From: Heliocidaris tuberculata
Lineage: Eukaryota; Echinodermata; Echinoidea; Camarodonta; Echinometridae
Reading direction: 5' to 3'
Assembly (NCBI GenBank): GCA_025618425.1
Contig: CM046838.1
Span: 19,868,838-19,932,837 of the forward strand
Length of the DNA stretch: 64,000 nt
A model generated the notes under the pieces. The model had not been told where the DNA came from. It searched no databases and saw only the letters and a program-made list of their open reading frames with translations. A program made the position numbers and the translations under genes. Positions 1 through 12,790 of the stretch are shown here, piece after piece (the stretch's first letter is position 1; every line of letters begins with the position of its first letter).

Positions 1-988
1 TCATGTTCCTTGTTTCTTTCTTATTTTCTCTGTCAGTGAGCTAAATTGAAGTATTTTCTAGCTCCACTTTGTTCCGATTTCCGTGTTCCTTTGCACCTAA
101 TGTAAATTATAATTCTTGTCTTTTTACATGTAAGACAATTATTTCATATTAAAAGAACATAACAATGGCAAATTTATCGAACTAGATTCTCAGGTTGGTA
201 TATTGATGAAATGTTATAAAAATTAATAGAAATATTATATCAAAGTGAAAGTGGTGACGAGTGGCCGTCTTTGGCCGTTTGAGGGCGCAATCAGTCAAGA
301 AGGGGGGAGAGAGAGAAGAAATAGGCTCGGCGTTGTGGTAAGTCGAGGGAAGATCAACAGGGCACATAAGGTTGATCGTTAATACCAGTTCGCTTGATCT
401 TGTGTGTAGTACACGGGAGTGTCAACAAACCATCACAGAGGTAGGCTGGCCGGACATCTAGAGAAGGAAGAAGATGAAATAAGTCTCCAAGTTCTAAGGC
501 TTCACATCCTTCGAGGGATTCACCTCATATCATTGGTCACTCCACGCGAGCCTCTGATTCGCAGCTCGGCATTGTTTGCCATCTCCTATCGCCTAATTAT
601 CGGGATAGGCGTTCACTACTAGCTTGCACGCTCATTGATATGTAAATGAAGCAGGAACGATCGACAAATGACAAGCGTTTGTAACCACGTGACACGTCGA
701 ACTCAAAACAAGACCAGAGTAGAGAGCTCACCGGTGACGAAGTATGAAGGTGCTGAGTCGGCCGCAAAGGGTAGACATATACAATCGCCGCTCCAGCTTC
801 TTTACCTGATTCTCGGTCAAGCCTATTGTGCTCACCTGGCTCATATCAACATCCGACTTTAGTTTATGGAGCTGCGTGGAGAGAGGCAACTCTGCTGAGC
901 TTCTCTCGCCGAGTTTTGGGATAAACAGTGATCCTTTATACGACACTCGCAAATCGCATACCGCATCGGAGCTTGACTTCAGTCAGAT
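1..988 (+). promoter_or_regulatory. 5' flank, probable promoter and 5' UTR of FoxD
   Basis: Moderate-GC sequence directly upstream of the FoxD start codon. The exact transcription start is not visible and no convincing TATA box sits at a clear distance. Motifs seen directly are an octamer-like ATGTAAAT at 640-647, of the kind POU factors bind, and a CACGTG E-box at 686-691. If transcription begins far upstream, two short upstream reading frames (419-622, 67 codons, and 668-862, 64 codons) would precede the main start and could dampen translation; neither resembles a known protein. An in-frame TGA at 974-976 closes the FoxD frame 12 bases before its ATG. The regulatory role is inferred from position only. 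Confidence 0.5.
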
Positions 989-2170
989 ATGATCGTGAAC
1001 GCCACCGACTTGATGGAAGGGATAAACATCCGTCCTGGAAATGAACAGCAGGGGAACTGCAGAAAGACCGAACTGGTGGGGCACGAGATCGCCGCAGCTG
1101 CCGCGGACCTGCGTGAGAAATACCTGCCCACCTCTACTGGTTTCGGTGTCGATAGACTATGTGGTTCGGCGTCGGAGGACGCAGCAGGATCCGAGCTCGG
1201 CGACGTCGAGGTGGACATGAGCCACGATCGTGAGTCACCGTCGGCTTGCTCGGCCGAATCAGAGAAGGACGATATTGATGTGAGAGTGGACGGCTCAAAA
1301 ACGGAATCGGATGACAAGAAAAAGGCAAATTTGGTGAAACCTCCTTATTCTTACATTGCTCTCATCACGATGTCGATTTTGCAATCGCCGCAGAAAAGAC
1401 TAACTCTTAGTGGAATTTGTGAGTTTATCATGAATCGTTTTCCATATTACCGGGAAAAGTTCCCCGTGTGGCAGAATAGCATTAGGCATAACTTGTCTTT
1501 AAATGACTGTTTTGTAAAGATACCCCGTGAGCCGGGAAACCCTGGTAAGGGCAACTACTGGACTCTAGACCCTGCCAGTGAGGACATGTTTGATAATGGT
1601 TCCTTCTTGAGGAGGAGAAAACGCTACAAGAGGCAACAACCAGACTTTTTCAGGGAAACAGGGCCTTTCATGGCAGGTCCTTATCCTATCGGGCGACCAG
1701 CATACGGCTATGCGATGGCCGGACTTCCTCATCATCCGCACTCATTACTGCCTTATCATTTAGTCTCACCTCTCCCTCCACCGGTAGCCCTGCCCCTACC
1801 TGCAACCGCACACCAAAGCATGGATAACGGGGCTCTAAGCAGTCTACTCAGTGCCGGGCTGACAGGCGCAAATGCATCGACAACCTCGCCGACAAGCCGG
1901 GCTACCTTCACCATCGATAGCTTGCTCAACGGGAGCAGCGCGGCTCCTTCCACGACCGTCACCTCCACTACCTGTACGGGGCTATCCGTCACCAGGGCTC
2001 CGCACCCGAGTCTACTCGCGATGAACCCGTCACTGACTTTGGGTCCTCTCTCAGCTGGAGGCGGGGGCTCGGCATTCTCAGCGCCAATTCCTTCCGCGCT
2101 CGAGCTCCTTAAATACAGGGATTGTTTCCAATGTACGCGGCAACCCACCTCAACGTGTAATTGGCGCTAG
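989..2170 (+). CDS. foxD: Forkhead box transcription factor, FoxD class (single exon)
   Basis: A 393-residue nuclear DNA-binding transcription factor. The start is fixed by an in-frame TGA at 974-976 and by this being the first ATG after it. Domains in order: an N-terminal region with a five-alanine run (about 35-39); an acidic, serine-rich stretch (about 69-111); a complete winged-helix forkhead domain at about 116-215, beginning [17 protein letters not shown]; recognition helix [16 protein letters not shown] (163-178); wing motif [10 protein letters not shown] (186-195); and the FoxD-type tail [19 protein letters not shown], whose basic end is a likely nuclear localisation signal. The C-terminal half is rich in Pro, Ser, Thr and Ala and carries FTIDSLLN (307-314), which resembles the eh1 Groucho/TLE co-repressor motif of FoxD proteins. 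The whole domain is uninterrupted by introns, as is usual for FoxD. The nearest alternative is another FoxC/D/L1-like class, but the domain reads as FoxD. The last 16 residues are doubtful (possible 1-base frameshift near 2120). Confidence 0.95.
   Translation: MIVNATDLMEGINIRPGNEQQGNCRKTELVGHEIAAAAADLREKYLPTSTGFGVDRLCGSASEDAAGSELGDVEVDMSHDRESPSACSAESEKDDIDVRVDGSKTESDDKKKANLVKPPYSYIALITMSILQSPQKRLTLSGICEFIMNRFPYYREKFPVWQNSIRHNLSLNDCFVKIPREPGNPGKGNYWTLDPASEDMFDNGSFLRRRKRYKRQQPDFFRETGPFMAGPYPIGRPAYGYAMAGLPHHPHSLLPYHLVSPLPPPVALPLPATAHQSMDNGALSSLLSAGLTGANASTTSPTSRATFTIDSLLNGSSAAPSTTVTSTTCTGLSVTRAPHPSLLAMNPSLTLGPLSAGGGGSAFSAPIPSALELLKYRDCFQCTRQPTSTCNWR
1907..1930 (+). other. eh1-like co-repressor motif within FoxD
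   Basis: Codons 307-314 encode FTIDSLLN. FoxD proteins commonly carry an F-[ST]-I-[DE]-x-[IL]-[IL] segment C-terminal to the forkhead domain that recruits Groucho/TLE repressors. The motif is seen directly; the repressor role is inferred from the family. Confidence 0.6.
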
Positions 2171-3845
2171 CAGAAACAAACTATTTGTAACATAAGATTC
2201 AAAGAAATATCAATATTGCCCATATACAGGGTGACTGATCGGCTGGGACGCAAGGAAAGAGACACTCGGGGCACAAAACACAGCCAGGTATTCTCAGCAA
2301 ATTCAACGTGTATTCCAACATCACCCGTGCAAAAAGTGCATTTTCATGACGGGACAAACATCAAGCGAGACATGTAGAAGAACGGAAAGACCTTTTGTTC
2401 AGTTTTTTTCATGCAGGAAATCTTGTGAAGCGCGAAAGAAGTGTGTAAAAAAAAAAATGTTGATGTAGTTGAAAAGGTGACTGTACGGGCTTCAGTGATC
2501 CAGCGGAAATCGGTGATACCGCACGCCGAACTCTGGCGGGCAGGGCCACGTACTCACGCTACGAGGCGAGCCGCTACTGTGAGAACAATGTAAGTTGCAC
2601 TGCCTCGCTTTGACTTTTCAATTGAAGGGTATTCCATAGATATGATGTTGTAGATTTGTATATATATTATTACGAACCAAAAATACAAGGCATACATAGA
2701 TGGAGGGGTATTTACTGCTCCTTTCTTTTACTAAAAAGAGTTATACACAAAGAGAGACAAAGACAAGTGTGCTATCATGGCTATAGGAGAATTTATGGGT
2801 CGAGAAAAAAATAATATAGTCACAATTTGAATATAATGATGCAGAAAAATGAATATGGATGTTGTGTTTTGTTGTTATGTGATCAAAGTAAATACAAATA
2901 TCTGAGGGATTAGTTGTGTTTTATCTAACCGGTAGGCCTTAAATGGGGCTATAATGTATGTGTCATGATCTATCTGGGTGGGGTGAATGCTATCTAAACT
3001 GACCATCTAATGGTATGGACGTTGCTTTTGTATTAAACACGGACAAGTTTGCTAGTGAAACAGAAAGATATCCTTTTTCGAGTACTAAAACTGCTTGTAG
3101 TTTTATGTGTCATCATGTGAAATTGTATCTCAAGGAGAGAAAGAGAAAATGGTCACCAGTAAATTGAAATGGAACACCCACTAAAATCAGATTTAACTTA
3201 TTATATGTTGTCGAAAAAACATCCTGTAAGAAAATTGTAGTAATGTTCGCACTTTTAGAGGATTTCAAGAGTAAATAGATTTTATATATTTTTTCTCATT
3301 TGTGATTGAGCTTGTTCCAAGTCGATGTCTAAATTTGTGCTTTAAGTGTTTACACGCCAAATAACAGAGAAAAATATGATGAAACTGAGACATGTGATTG
3401 AAATTTGTAACAAACCAAAGCGTAATTATGTAAATTCACTTCAGACTATTTTTTCCCGATCGATTATATCTCGAATTCATGTATGGTAAACTTTGTAGGC
3501 AAACTTTTGCTGAGGAATTCCCAAGGGTACTTATCTAAAATCAAAGATTTTTTTTAAAATGATGATTGTTAAATGATACAGCATAATAGATGAAAGATAT
3601 ATTACTCTGGTTTTATTTCTGGATATCTTGCCGTAGGAATAAGCCAGGTATATATTCCAAAAGAAGGTAATTAAACATTTTATATTCCATTCCGAATCAC
3701 ATTTTCACGGTCAAATTACCTTGAATTCCTTTTCGTGTAATTGACGTGCAGAAAAGATTGATAAAGTTCCGTAAACTTTGAGCTCTTCAGCAAGATATTG
3801 GTATTTGTATGACCATATTAAATAAAGTGTTATAAGCGTGTAAGC
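2171..3845 (+). other. Probable 3' UTR of FoxD
   Basis: AT-rich sequence directly after the FoxD stop, with no reading frame worth reporting. The first canonical AATAAA after the gene lies at 3821-3826 and is followed by GT-rich and T-rich sequence, so cleavage around 3840-3855 is plausible and gives a UTR of about 1.7 kb. A weaker ATTAAA at 3032-3037 could give a shorter form. The extent is an inference. Confidence 0.5.
3821..3826 (+). promoter_or_regulatory. Candidate polyadenylation signal of FoxD
   Basis: Canonical AATAAA, followed within 10 bases by GTGTT and then by a T-run near 3850, the usual layout of a cleavage and polyadenylation site. Confidence 0.5.
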
Positions 3846-3855
3846 ACAATTTTTT

Positions 3856-6800
3856 TTATACAATAATACGTTTAGGATTTAAGTATAATATAATGTATTA
3901 TTTATTAATACTATTATTCTTTCTGAAGTTTCTTGCTATTTTCCATTCAAATACCTCCAGTAACAAAGCGTGAATTGTGAGAAAAGTAATCAGAAAAAAA
4001 TTGTTTACAATCACAGAGAAAGAAAGAAGACTGGTTTTAAATTTTTAAATTAACTTTTTGATGTCTCAGGTAATTACGCCTTTCAAGATTTTCCGTTTTT
4101 AATTCTTATTCCTATTCGAAAATCTCTGTAATTTTCTATCTAAATTTGATATACAAATTCTTTTAACGCACTCAATTTCTAAACATAGTTTTGTAAAGAT
4201 ACTTCAGAAATGACACCATAATGGGGTTTTCCCGATATAAGATATTAATAATTTAATGTTATTCCCGTCTGTATAAGCCGTTTTAAATTCGTGTTTTTAT
4301 GTTATATTGAAATGCGTAATATTTGTGTAACGGTCCTTCAAAATCATATATTTCTTTGTCGTATATGTCAGTTTGTCGCGGTGGTACTAAAAGAGATCAT
4401 AGAATGACCGCGGCAACAAAATAATACAGTGCAATTTCATTTTTGTAGAAAAAAGTGTTGAGGTTTATCATTATTATTATATCACCGCCTTGTCGATGGA
4501 TGAAATGGCCAGGTTGTTTTGCGAACAATAGACCAAAATTTGTACTTGGTAAAAAAAAAAATCTTGATGTATCGATGTGTGTTCTGTATTGCTTGTCGTA
4601 ATGTAGGCTATGGAGAAAATGATCGCAATTGCTCTTATTACATCGCCTCTGGCTACCGGGTTTCATTTCCAAGACTTGAAACAATTAACGTGGACAATAT
4701 TGTACTTATCACGACCTAACCATAATTGACCCGTGTTACTTTTAAGATGATATAATGATTAGGATAAACCCTCTCCTATCTGATAATGATGATCTCAATA
4801 CCTCGTCACGATGCCCGGATATCGATCCTTACCGCACTTTGCCGAAGCACCTATAAACCCGACCGTGAAAATCGCGTTTTTGTCAATAATTGTTCCTCGG
4901 TTTTATATTTATATTATGGTTGAACCGAATTTGGTTTCTCTAAAGCTTAAAGTGGAAGGTGTGAAAGCATATATGTCTCTGAAATATTTTAATTTTAAAA
5001 ATTAAAGGTTTATAAATGGTGCTTACTTTAAAATAAAAGAAAGACGTTTTAATAATAAAAAAATAAAAGTGACTCTTTAGAAGAATGAGAAATTTGACAA
5101 TTTGTTTTCGGACAAAATTTTAGAATTTTGTCTGTGATTTTGATTGGTGGATTTGGAATGATTTTGTTTGAAATTCTATATGGTTTTATTTGATATGGAA
5201 AGGTATGGAATTACCACCTCCACTTGTGGCATAGAAAGTATTGATGGGTCCATAGATTGGTTTAGCTTGGTTGAGTGTTGTACTGTTTGAAAATGGGCAA
5301 TTCCCCCGTGGCATATGACAGGCACCAAACAGATCGCTTCTCTTCCTAGAGAAGCTTGTCGAGTAAAGCAAGTTCCTATTGACACGAGAAACTCGCTCCC
5401 TGTCTTCCAGAATGAAAGTTCAAGCCAGTTCAAGCATGTCCCAGTCAAGTTTGCCTCAGTTCTTCTAGGTTTCTCTCCGTTTTTTCTCACCCATACTTTC
5501 CCTTTCCGATATGCGTCATACTGCCGAGACACGTTTAGTACACAAAACACCCGGGCTTACTTGTTGCTCTTTTAGCGCGCTGCGCGACTTGACACTCAAA
5601 ATCAGGATGTGTATCTATAGCCAAACTTTCATAGCTTATTTTAACACATTTCTCGAACGCTACAAGTGATGTCAATCTCGAGGATAATCTACCTAAGAAA
5701 CAATATTTATTTTTCTCATCTTTAACAATTTCATCAAGTAGGACACCAGGCACTTTTAAAAATTATTATTTTATTTTTTAAGTGGATATTCAACGCGAAT
5801 ATTATTTTTTAACTTCTCTATGCCTTTCGTCGGTATGAGTCGGACTTATGACAGGAGAGTGATAGGACTAGATTAACATTTTGTTAATATTTCTGGAGTT
5901 CACAATGTGTTTATAATGCTTCCTTGTTTAGTTCTGTAAATATCTTTTCTTCTATTTCTGGAGTGTTCCATTTTTAGAAGAGAATAAAATAGAATAGAAA
6001 TCTCACATGAACACTTACAAATGTAATGTTAATTTTTAAAGCCGTACAACAAAATACTCGTTTATTCATAACGGAAGCCACTGAAAATACAGTGAAATTA
6101 CTATTTTTCAATCTAAATATATTAATGAAGTGATATTTAGAGGATAGAAATGAAAGAGAGAAACAGTACTCATAGTGTCATAGCAATGGGAAGCATCCAT
6201 TTAATTATTTCCTTCACTTTTAACGCCATAAATTGAATGTAGGAGATACTTTTTAATTGTTTCCCTATGTGGATATTAATTTATAATGCAAACTCTTTAT
6301 GATCTGTTTTTAAAGTGTTCATTTTATAATTTATACAGCTAAAGACTTTGAAAGCTAAACACTGAAGTCTATTAGAACCTTAGATAATTAGATACTTTTT
6401 TATCCTTGATAAAATTTCAAGGGAACAGGACCTCGCTCATGTGTCGCTGTAATCAAATTAATGTGGAGTCATCTTTTTTAGTTTCCACCGATGATGCTTA
6501 CACTCTCCTTTCTTTATTCCTTCCCCTTCTTCTCTTTTGCAATCTCTCTCTCTCGCTCTTTCTCTCAAAGATAGTACCAATTATAAGCTTTCACTGTGAA
6601 GCATATACAGTAAACAAAATCTATTTTGAGCTTACCGTTTGGCACATCGTTTGTAGGAAGCACTTCAAATTCCAAACACGATTAATTCATTTTTTACCCT
6701 TTTCTATACATAGCACGTGAAACCTATCAATGAATGATTTCTCTCTTTATGATCGGTGTATATAAGCAGACATCAAAACATTTTCTTTTTTGTTTCTTGA

Positions 6801-9248
6801 TTTATCCGGAGGTTACGTATCCTAAAATCTATATTCTGCAAATCCAGTTCTTATATGAAGTGTGTGATATCAGTGTAGTCTTCGCAATCGCCTGGTAAAG
6901 CAACAGGCTCTATTGTTGCATGTTTATATTCGTTTCGTGATTTGCCGGACCAAGGCCAAAGATGTGTCATTTTTTTCCTCTCATTCCATTCATACGGTGC
7001 TCTTCCTCTAATGCTTTTCTTCGCCGAGAAGTTGAAGCGTCGGTTGTAGAAACGTAGCTTTGCCCAGTGTTTGCAGTGTACATCAATAAGAGCCATCGAT
7101 TGCCCATGTGGCTTTAAAACTGGTATTCTATTTTTTCAGTTTGGTTGATATTTAGAAAAAGAAGTCTCTCACAAACTTATTTTCTACACTGTAAAAATCT
7201 CTCAAATATTTTTTGATTTTTTTTTCTTGTTCTTCAATGGTATGGTTCTTTTATGCGGGTTTCTTGATATACCGACCAAAAGGAGGGAATGGGGAAAATA
7301 CCTGCATATATGCTAAAAGTGATAAAAATCTTATTTATTAATAATATAAATATAGAAAAATGTAACTAGGTTCAGTAGGTTGGCGAAGAATGGTACTTTA
7401 TCAATCCTGTAACTCATTAATGTAATCACAATTATTTCGTGTCTTGGAAAAATATTTTGTGCGATTATGAACACTAAAGAAAAACCTGATAAAATTCTAT
7501 TAAAGAAAAACCATAATTACTCATTAAGGGGCCGCCATAATTAAGCCAGTCAGAATCAAACAATGTAAAAAAATTAATGACTACATGTATTATGTATCAG
7601 ACCTTTTTATTACCGGTAACACAAATTTCATAATTTCTTACTCTAATTTAAAACTTAATTTAGAATAAATTTAAATCATCATAAGTTTTTCAGTCATTTG
7701 GTTTTTAATGAAAGTTTCACAATAAATATCTTATGGCATGTCACTAGTTAAGGCAATAACATCTATAGCATACGGCATGCAAAAGGAAAATTTTCCAGAA
7801 AAAAAAAAGATTCATAGATATTGACATAAGTTTGATAAGAAAGAATTATGTTAACAATGTAACTTCACAATAACTGTTGAAATATGGAGCAGTTGCCGCG
7901 CTCATAAAAGCAATACATATATAAATTCTTGATAGTTATGAAACGGATTGAAATAAAAACATAATTATTTTGAAATTCTATTTAATTATCTTCAAAGTGA
8001 AAAATAATTCAAGAGCTATGTTTTAATAGACATGTGAATCCCTACAAGCTTTTGTATGTTCGTTCAATAATTATAATTCCTTTTTTAAATATGACGAAAA
8101 TGATAAAAATAGAAAAACTAAGGTTTACAATATACTATTAAAATTTTTAAAAAGTAATAAAGCATTGAATAATTTTGAACATTATCGTAATTATGAATTC
8201 ACCCAATTATATAACGGTAACTGAAACAATTATGATTATTCAAGATACCCTTAAAACATTAATATTCGTAGTAATTGTACGGGAATCTAACAAAACTGTA
8301 GTTTAAATGTATTTGTAATGCTAGTGATTTTTGTTTCAATTAAGCTGTCGCTATAAAACAAACTATATCAAAGGCTCTTATAAAACTGTTGATGACATAG
8401 TATGTATCTATTAATTATTGATTTATTATTGAAACAATAATTAAAACCTCGAATTTCAGTTGATAAATTGTTACCCAAATGCCCTCTACGCACGTTTGAT
8501 TGAATTTTCGTTATAAAAGGACTACAAAAAGGAAAATTATTTATAGAAGATTTCTTAATCCAAACTGTAAAACTAATATTGATAGAGTATTTCTCCATTC
8601 AAAAAGGGGAATTTATAGCCTTTATCTGTAATTGGTGAAATAGTTATAATAAGGCCTACAGTTTCATTTGTTTTTTAATGTTGTTTAATTTCAAATTATT
8701 CAATGTGAATATCTTATAAACCTTTTTAATTTCAATATTTAATCCTACGTGATGGGAGTTTTTATTTAAATTAAAAAAAGACATTGAAAAGGTGATAACT
8801 AGATAATGTTATTTTATTTTGATAAGTGTTTATTTGAATGATGGAGATACAGTGATGACAATGGTCATAATGCAAACGTTATCAATATTTATTGTCAGTC
8901 AAGGGAACAATGTTGAGAGTATGTAGGCCAACGAATCATAATATCATTTATTCATGTCTCATACAGTCCATGTAGGGTTTCCATCGTCTATCACTGGAGC
9001 TACTATACACATGCTATATGAATGAAACAGGAGCCTGATACATAGTAGTATGCTATTCCATAGTCGACTTAATAAAACATTTTCCCCATCTACTAATTGA
9101 CCATTAAGTGGCATGAATGCATCGATTAGTTCTAATTAACCTATTTCATTTGAGGAACCTACCCTTATAGCAACGTTAGCGCTGACGGTATTTTTTTTTT
9201 CTATTTCAACCACGAATCGAAACGAAGGAAATAGGGGGAGGGAGAGAC

Positions 9249-9249
<1 letters not shown>
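3856..9249. other. AT-rich intergenic DNA without recognisable genes
   Basis: About 5.4 kb with many short homopolymer stretches and no long reading frame. A slightly higher-GC patch at 5290-5590 holds overlapping frames on both strands (86 codons plus, 124 codons minus) that resemble nothing I know and look like chance. A minus-strand frame at 6851-7096 (81 codons, ATG to stop) has a mixed, protein-like composition rich in basic and aromatic residues, but I cannot identify it. Confidence 0.6.

Positions 9250-9279
<30 letters not shown>
9250..9279 (+). repeat. Poly(A) run, 30 bases
   Basis: Uninterrupted A-run after GGGGGAGGGAGAGACC. It could be a mononucleotide microsatellite or the relic tail of a retrocopy; no target-site duplication was identified. 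Confidence 0.9.
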
Positions 9280-9280
<1 letters not shown>

Positions 9281-9727
9281 CAAAAGCCGGAACAGGGGTG
9301 TAGATGTAAATTCACGCTACAGGGGTTTAAGTCTGCCTAATGATCTAGTGAACGGCATGAAATCGAAGAGGATGACTGAAATCGTTCGGCTTGATGGAAT
9401 AAAGGACTTTGAATGTTTTACGCGAAAATTGCTTTTCCACCTTGAATTGTAATAGACAAACAGGGACAAAGGCCTTACATATACATGGATATAACAAGAT
9501 CAACCTTTTTCTTGTGTGTGGTGACGTATAAGTCATGACATATTTCTCTCCAATGCCTGGATGTGCAAACAAACAAGGGCAAGGGGGCAATATAGACTCA
9601 GACAAGATACAGTAGTCCCATTTCCTTCACAATCATTCTGCTGGCCATCGATCCCATTTGAGTCAGGTCATGGTAAGAGTTAAAATCGTGGAATCAGCCT
9701 CTTTTTAGCTAAGGAGAACGAACCAAC

Positions 9728-9751
9728 AAAAAAAAAAAAAAAAAAAAAAAA
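9728..9751 (+). repeat. Poly(A) run, 24 bases
   Basis: Uninterrupted A-run, the second within 500 bp of the run at 9250. No associated reverse-transcriptase-like frame nearby. Confidence 0.9.
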
Positions 9752-10429
9752 GGTAATGCAGACTTCATATTCCCCATACCACTGACTGTATATATGTATA
9801 TCACTGGAAATGGAAGACGTGATAGAGTATGGTGTATCGACGAAAGGAAATGAATAGAAGCGACCGCGCGCGGTACCCTTTTATTAAACCCTTCATATGA
9901 ATAAAAGAAAGGGGAAAAAGCTGCTCAGATCAAAATGTTTATCGGCGGTTCTTTTTCACCCTTTATCGAACGATATGTAGGCCAAGAAAACATAACCTCG
10001 ATATGCCAGACAAACAAATTTAATTTACTGTTCTATATACCGGTCGACCTGACTTGACGCAGTACGGGGAGAAAGGGTATAAGCTTGGGCAGAGGAAAGT
10101 CACAATACACAGATGTACATGTATGGTTTTGCTCGCAGTGGCGCTCCCCTGTGTTATCTTTAACCGATGCTCTGTCCAGAAATAGGGTTTATTTTCCTCG
10201 TACAGGCTGGAGGGAAATATAAGCCAATTTCTCATACTATAAGCAATGGCCCCCTTTGATGCATCTCCATTATCTGTTCTCGTATTACCTACGTAAGACG
10301 GTTTTTTTTTCTAAAGCACTCCCAAATGTTGAAACACATCGTCAACCTTGATATCTTAACAAATCTGACTGATCTTATCATACAATAATACACTAGATAA
10401 ATTCTTTAAAGAAAGATAGAGGAGAAGAA

Positions 10430-10444
10430 GGGGGGGGGGGGGGG
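10430..10444 (+). repeat. Poly(G) run, 15 bases
   Basis: Uninterrupted G-run inside a purine-rich stretch. Such runs can form G-rich secondary structure and are prone to sequencing error. Confidence 0.9.
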
Positions 10445-10605
10445 AAACGTTCCGGAATAGGAGGGGGGATAATAATTTAAAAAAATGAAATGGTATAGGT
10501 TTATTTGGTCATCGATTTTAATTATAACAAACTATTCATACTCCTATGGTTAAAAGTTATTCCAAGCAGATTGCTAATGTTGCCCCTCCCCCCACCCCGG
10601 AAGAC

Positions 10606-10621
10606 TCTGGCTACGCCACTG
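10606..10621 (-). mobile_element. Terminus-like CAGTGGCGTAGCCAGA, probable DNA transposon relic
   Basis: Read on the minus strand this is CAGTGGCGTAGCCAGA followed by a G/C-rich segment. Similar sequences occur at 29483-29498 and 38252-38266 in this window, also followed by G- or C-rich runs. I associate this terminus with widespread non-autonomous DNA elements of marine animals; the element body was not delimited. Confidence 0.4.
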
Positions 10622-11191
10622 CGCTGAAATTATCACTAGACATTATACCCCCTCCTCATCATAAAAACCTTACTTCTTAAACGTTTTATGGACTTGCAAA
10701 TACAAACAGCAAAATTGATGCCCCAGAATAAAATGATTCCAAAGTCTGCTCTGAACATTGCTGCATGTCACTTCATTCAAATACATAGGGAGTCATGTGA
10801 AAAAGATAGACATCCGTTTTAATTCAACAACAGAAGGGGAAAGGGAAATCGAATTGATGTTGAATTGTGACGTCATAATCGCCTCGCGTTCCACATCTCG
10901 CCCCATTTCTCCTTTGACATCGTAATGCGGCCATAACTAAAGCCTGAAGATGCCATTTATTACGGCAGATTGAACGCGACTCGATTTTTTTTTTCATAAA
11001 TGATAATATTTGGATAAGTCAGGAGTTTCTTCAGTGTTGGGCCGTTACGAGATTATAATACATGTAATTGACAATGTACATCGACGATTTTGTATTTTTT
11101 TAAGTTGACAGATGCCTGATTTCCGCACCTTATCTCTTTGAATGGAATGACATGGAATGAAAATACACAATAAACATTATTATCATGACTG

Positions 11192-11192
<1 letters not shown>

Positions 11193-11229
<37 letters not shown>
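11193..11229 (+). repeat. (TA)n microsatellite
   Basis: About 18 TA units, perfect. Confidence 0.95.
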
Positions 11230-11231
<2 letters not shown>

Positions 11232-12479
11232 CATACATATAATAATAATATCACAGGGGTCAGTGCCGAATAAAAATCGGAAAAAATCAATACTTTTCCA
11301 AAACATGCTTCATGATATTTTTGTTGTACAGGTGCTTTAATATTTCACTAGAATAAATTATTGGCACATCAAATAACAAACAAAGATATAGGTCAGGTTA
11401 TTTTGAATGCATTCGTACAAATTGATTTTTCATTAATGACCAACGCGTTAGATTTGAGACCTGTTCGCTTCTATTGACCCGGGGCTTGAGCACTAATATC
11501 ATATCTACATAAAGCACAGTAATACAGCTTTTTGCACACATTCTCAGCATAAAAAGCACGTGTCTGCCATAAGCTTAGTACGTCGACGATAAGTAGCCGT
11601 ATATATGACTTTGGGAAATCCATATTATCGGCTGTGTATCGTCTGCATGTTGGATATAACGCCAATCGTGTTTGTTTTCGATTCATTGGGCATGTATTTG
11701 GCGCGCAAATCGACCGGTGTAGGGATAGATATATCACCATTGTATCGCCCTGAGCTACTCTGCCATTTACACTTATATTGCTGGCCTAGTTCGTGTTATT
11801 TGGGCCACCCGTTTTGTGGGTTGACAAGTCAGGTCTTTATTAAAGTAGAAACAAAAACGTAACCGGAAAAGCGGAGAACGCCATGTTTATTTTCAGTGCT
11901 ATCACATAATAATCGCTAGACGCATATTTTTTCTCTCCACCTCCCCCTCTTGCATCCGCCGTGCCGCAATGTTTTCATTCAACGAGTTTAGGGACAATTT
12001 TCTCTGCCCTCCAATACATAAACGGTGAGACGAGGGGTCGACTTTTCGTTGGAGGGGTTGAATTGACAAGGAAACCTTTAGATTGAGATAAATTTCTAAA
12101 AACCGACATCTTCTCGACGATGTGAGGCTAGCCGCAAAGAGAACGGAGCGAAGCTGTCAAGTCGCGTTATTAAGCTATCCCGCGCTAGATTGTACTATAT
12201 TGCATCTCTTGCCCTTTTCTTTACTCCTCAGCCCTACTCCTCTCTCTCTACTACCCCACTTTCATCTTGTCCTCCGGGCCTTCCCGTCTAATTGTCCTCC
12301 CAATCAAAACGTTTTTCTTTGCAATCGAGGCGAGGTGATAAGAGCAACGGCGAAAGAAAAAAAATAGGATAAAAGTCTTGGAGTGGAGAATGAGATTATG
12401 ATGGCGTGTCGAGCCGCGTCAGGGCAGGAGAGACGATGCGAGCGTGTAGATGAGTGCACCTGGGAAGATGTGACGCCAA

Positions 12480-12790
12480 TACTCTATGGGGGAAAGACAG
12501 GGGTAGGGAGGGAATAAGGGAAAGAGGACGAAGTAAAAGTGAGTGAAAGAGAGAAAGAGAGAGCGACACACAGAGAGAAATAGAGTGAAAAGGGAATCTA
12601 GAGATAGGAAGCTACAGGATAAGAGAGAGTGGTTGTCGAGAGTGTATATGAGACGGAGAGAGACAGAGAGAGGGAGGGAAGTTTAGAAAGAGATATGGAG
12701 ACAGAGAGAGGGAGGCAGGACAGAGAGGGAGAGAGAGGTACATGAAGACAGAGAGACAGACAGAGAGAGATAGAAAGGAAGAATGACGTA
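12480..12790 (+). repeat. Polypurine (GA-rich) tract
   Basis: About 310 bases in which G and A dominate the plus strand, with many AGAGAGAG and GGGAGG blocks. Apparent Ser/Leu-rich reading frames on the minus strand here are by-products of the pyrimidine bias, not genes. Confidence 0.8.

Larger units (their letters stand above)
9752..12479. other. Intergenic DNA with small repeats
   Basis: No gene recognised. It includes a G15 run at 10430-10444, the reverse-strand terminus-like sequence at 10606-10621, a TA array at 11193-11229, and open frames at 11605-11862 (+, 85 codons) and 11471-11740 (-, 89 codons) that match nothing I recognise. 12120-12360 is somewhat pyrimidine-rich with moderate GC. 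Confidence 0.5.

Noticed and set aside
979..1328. Minus-strand frames of 112 and 64 codons, and another of 130 codons at 1756-2148
   Set aside because: Antisense shadows of the FoxD coding sequence.
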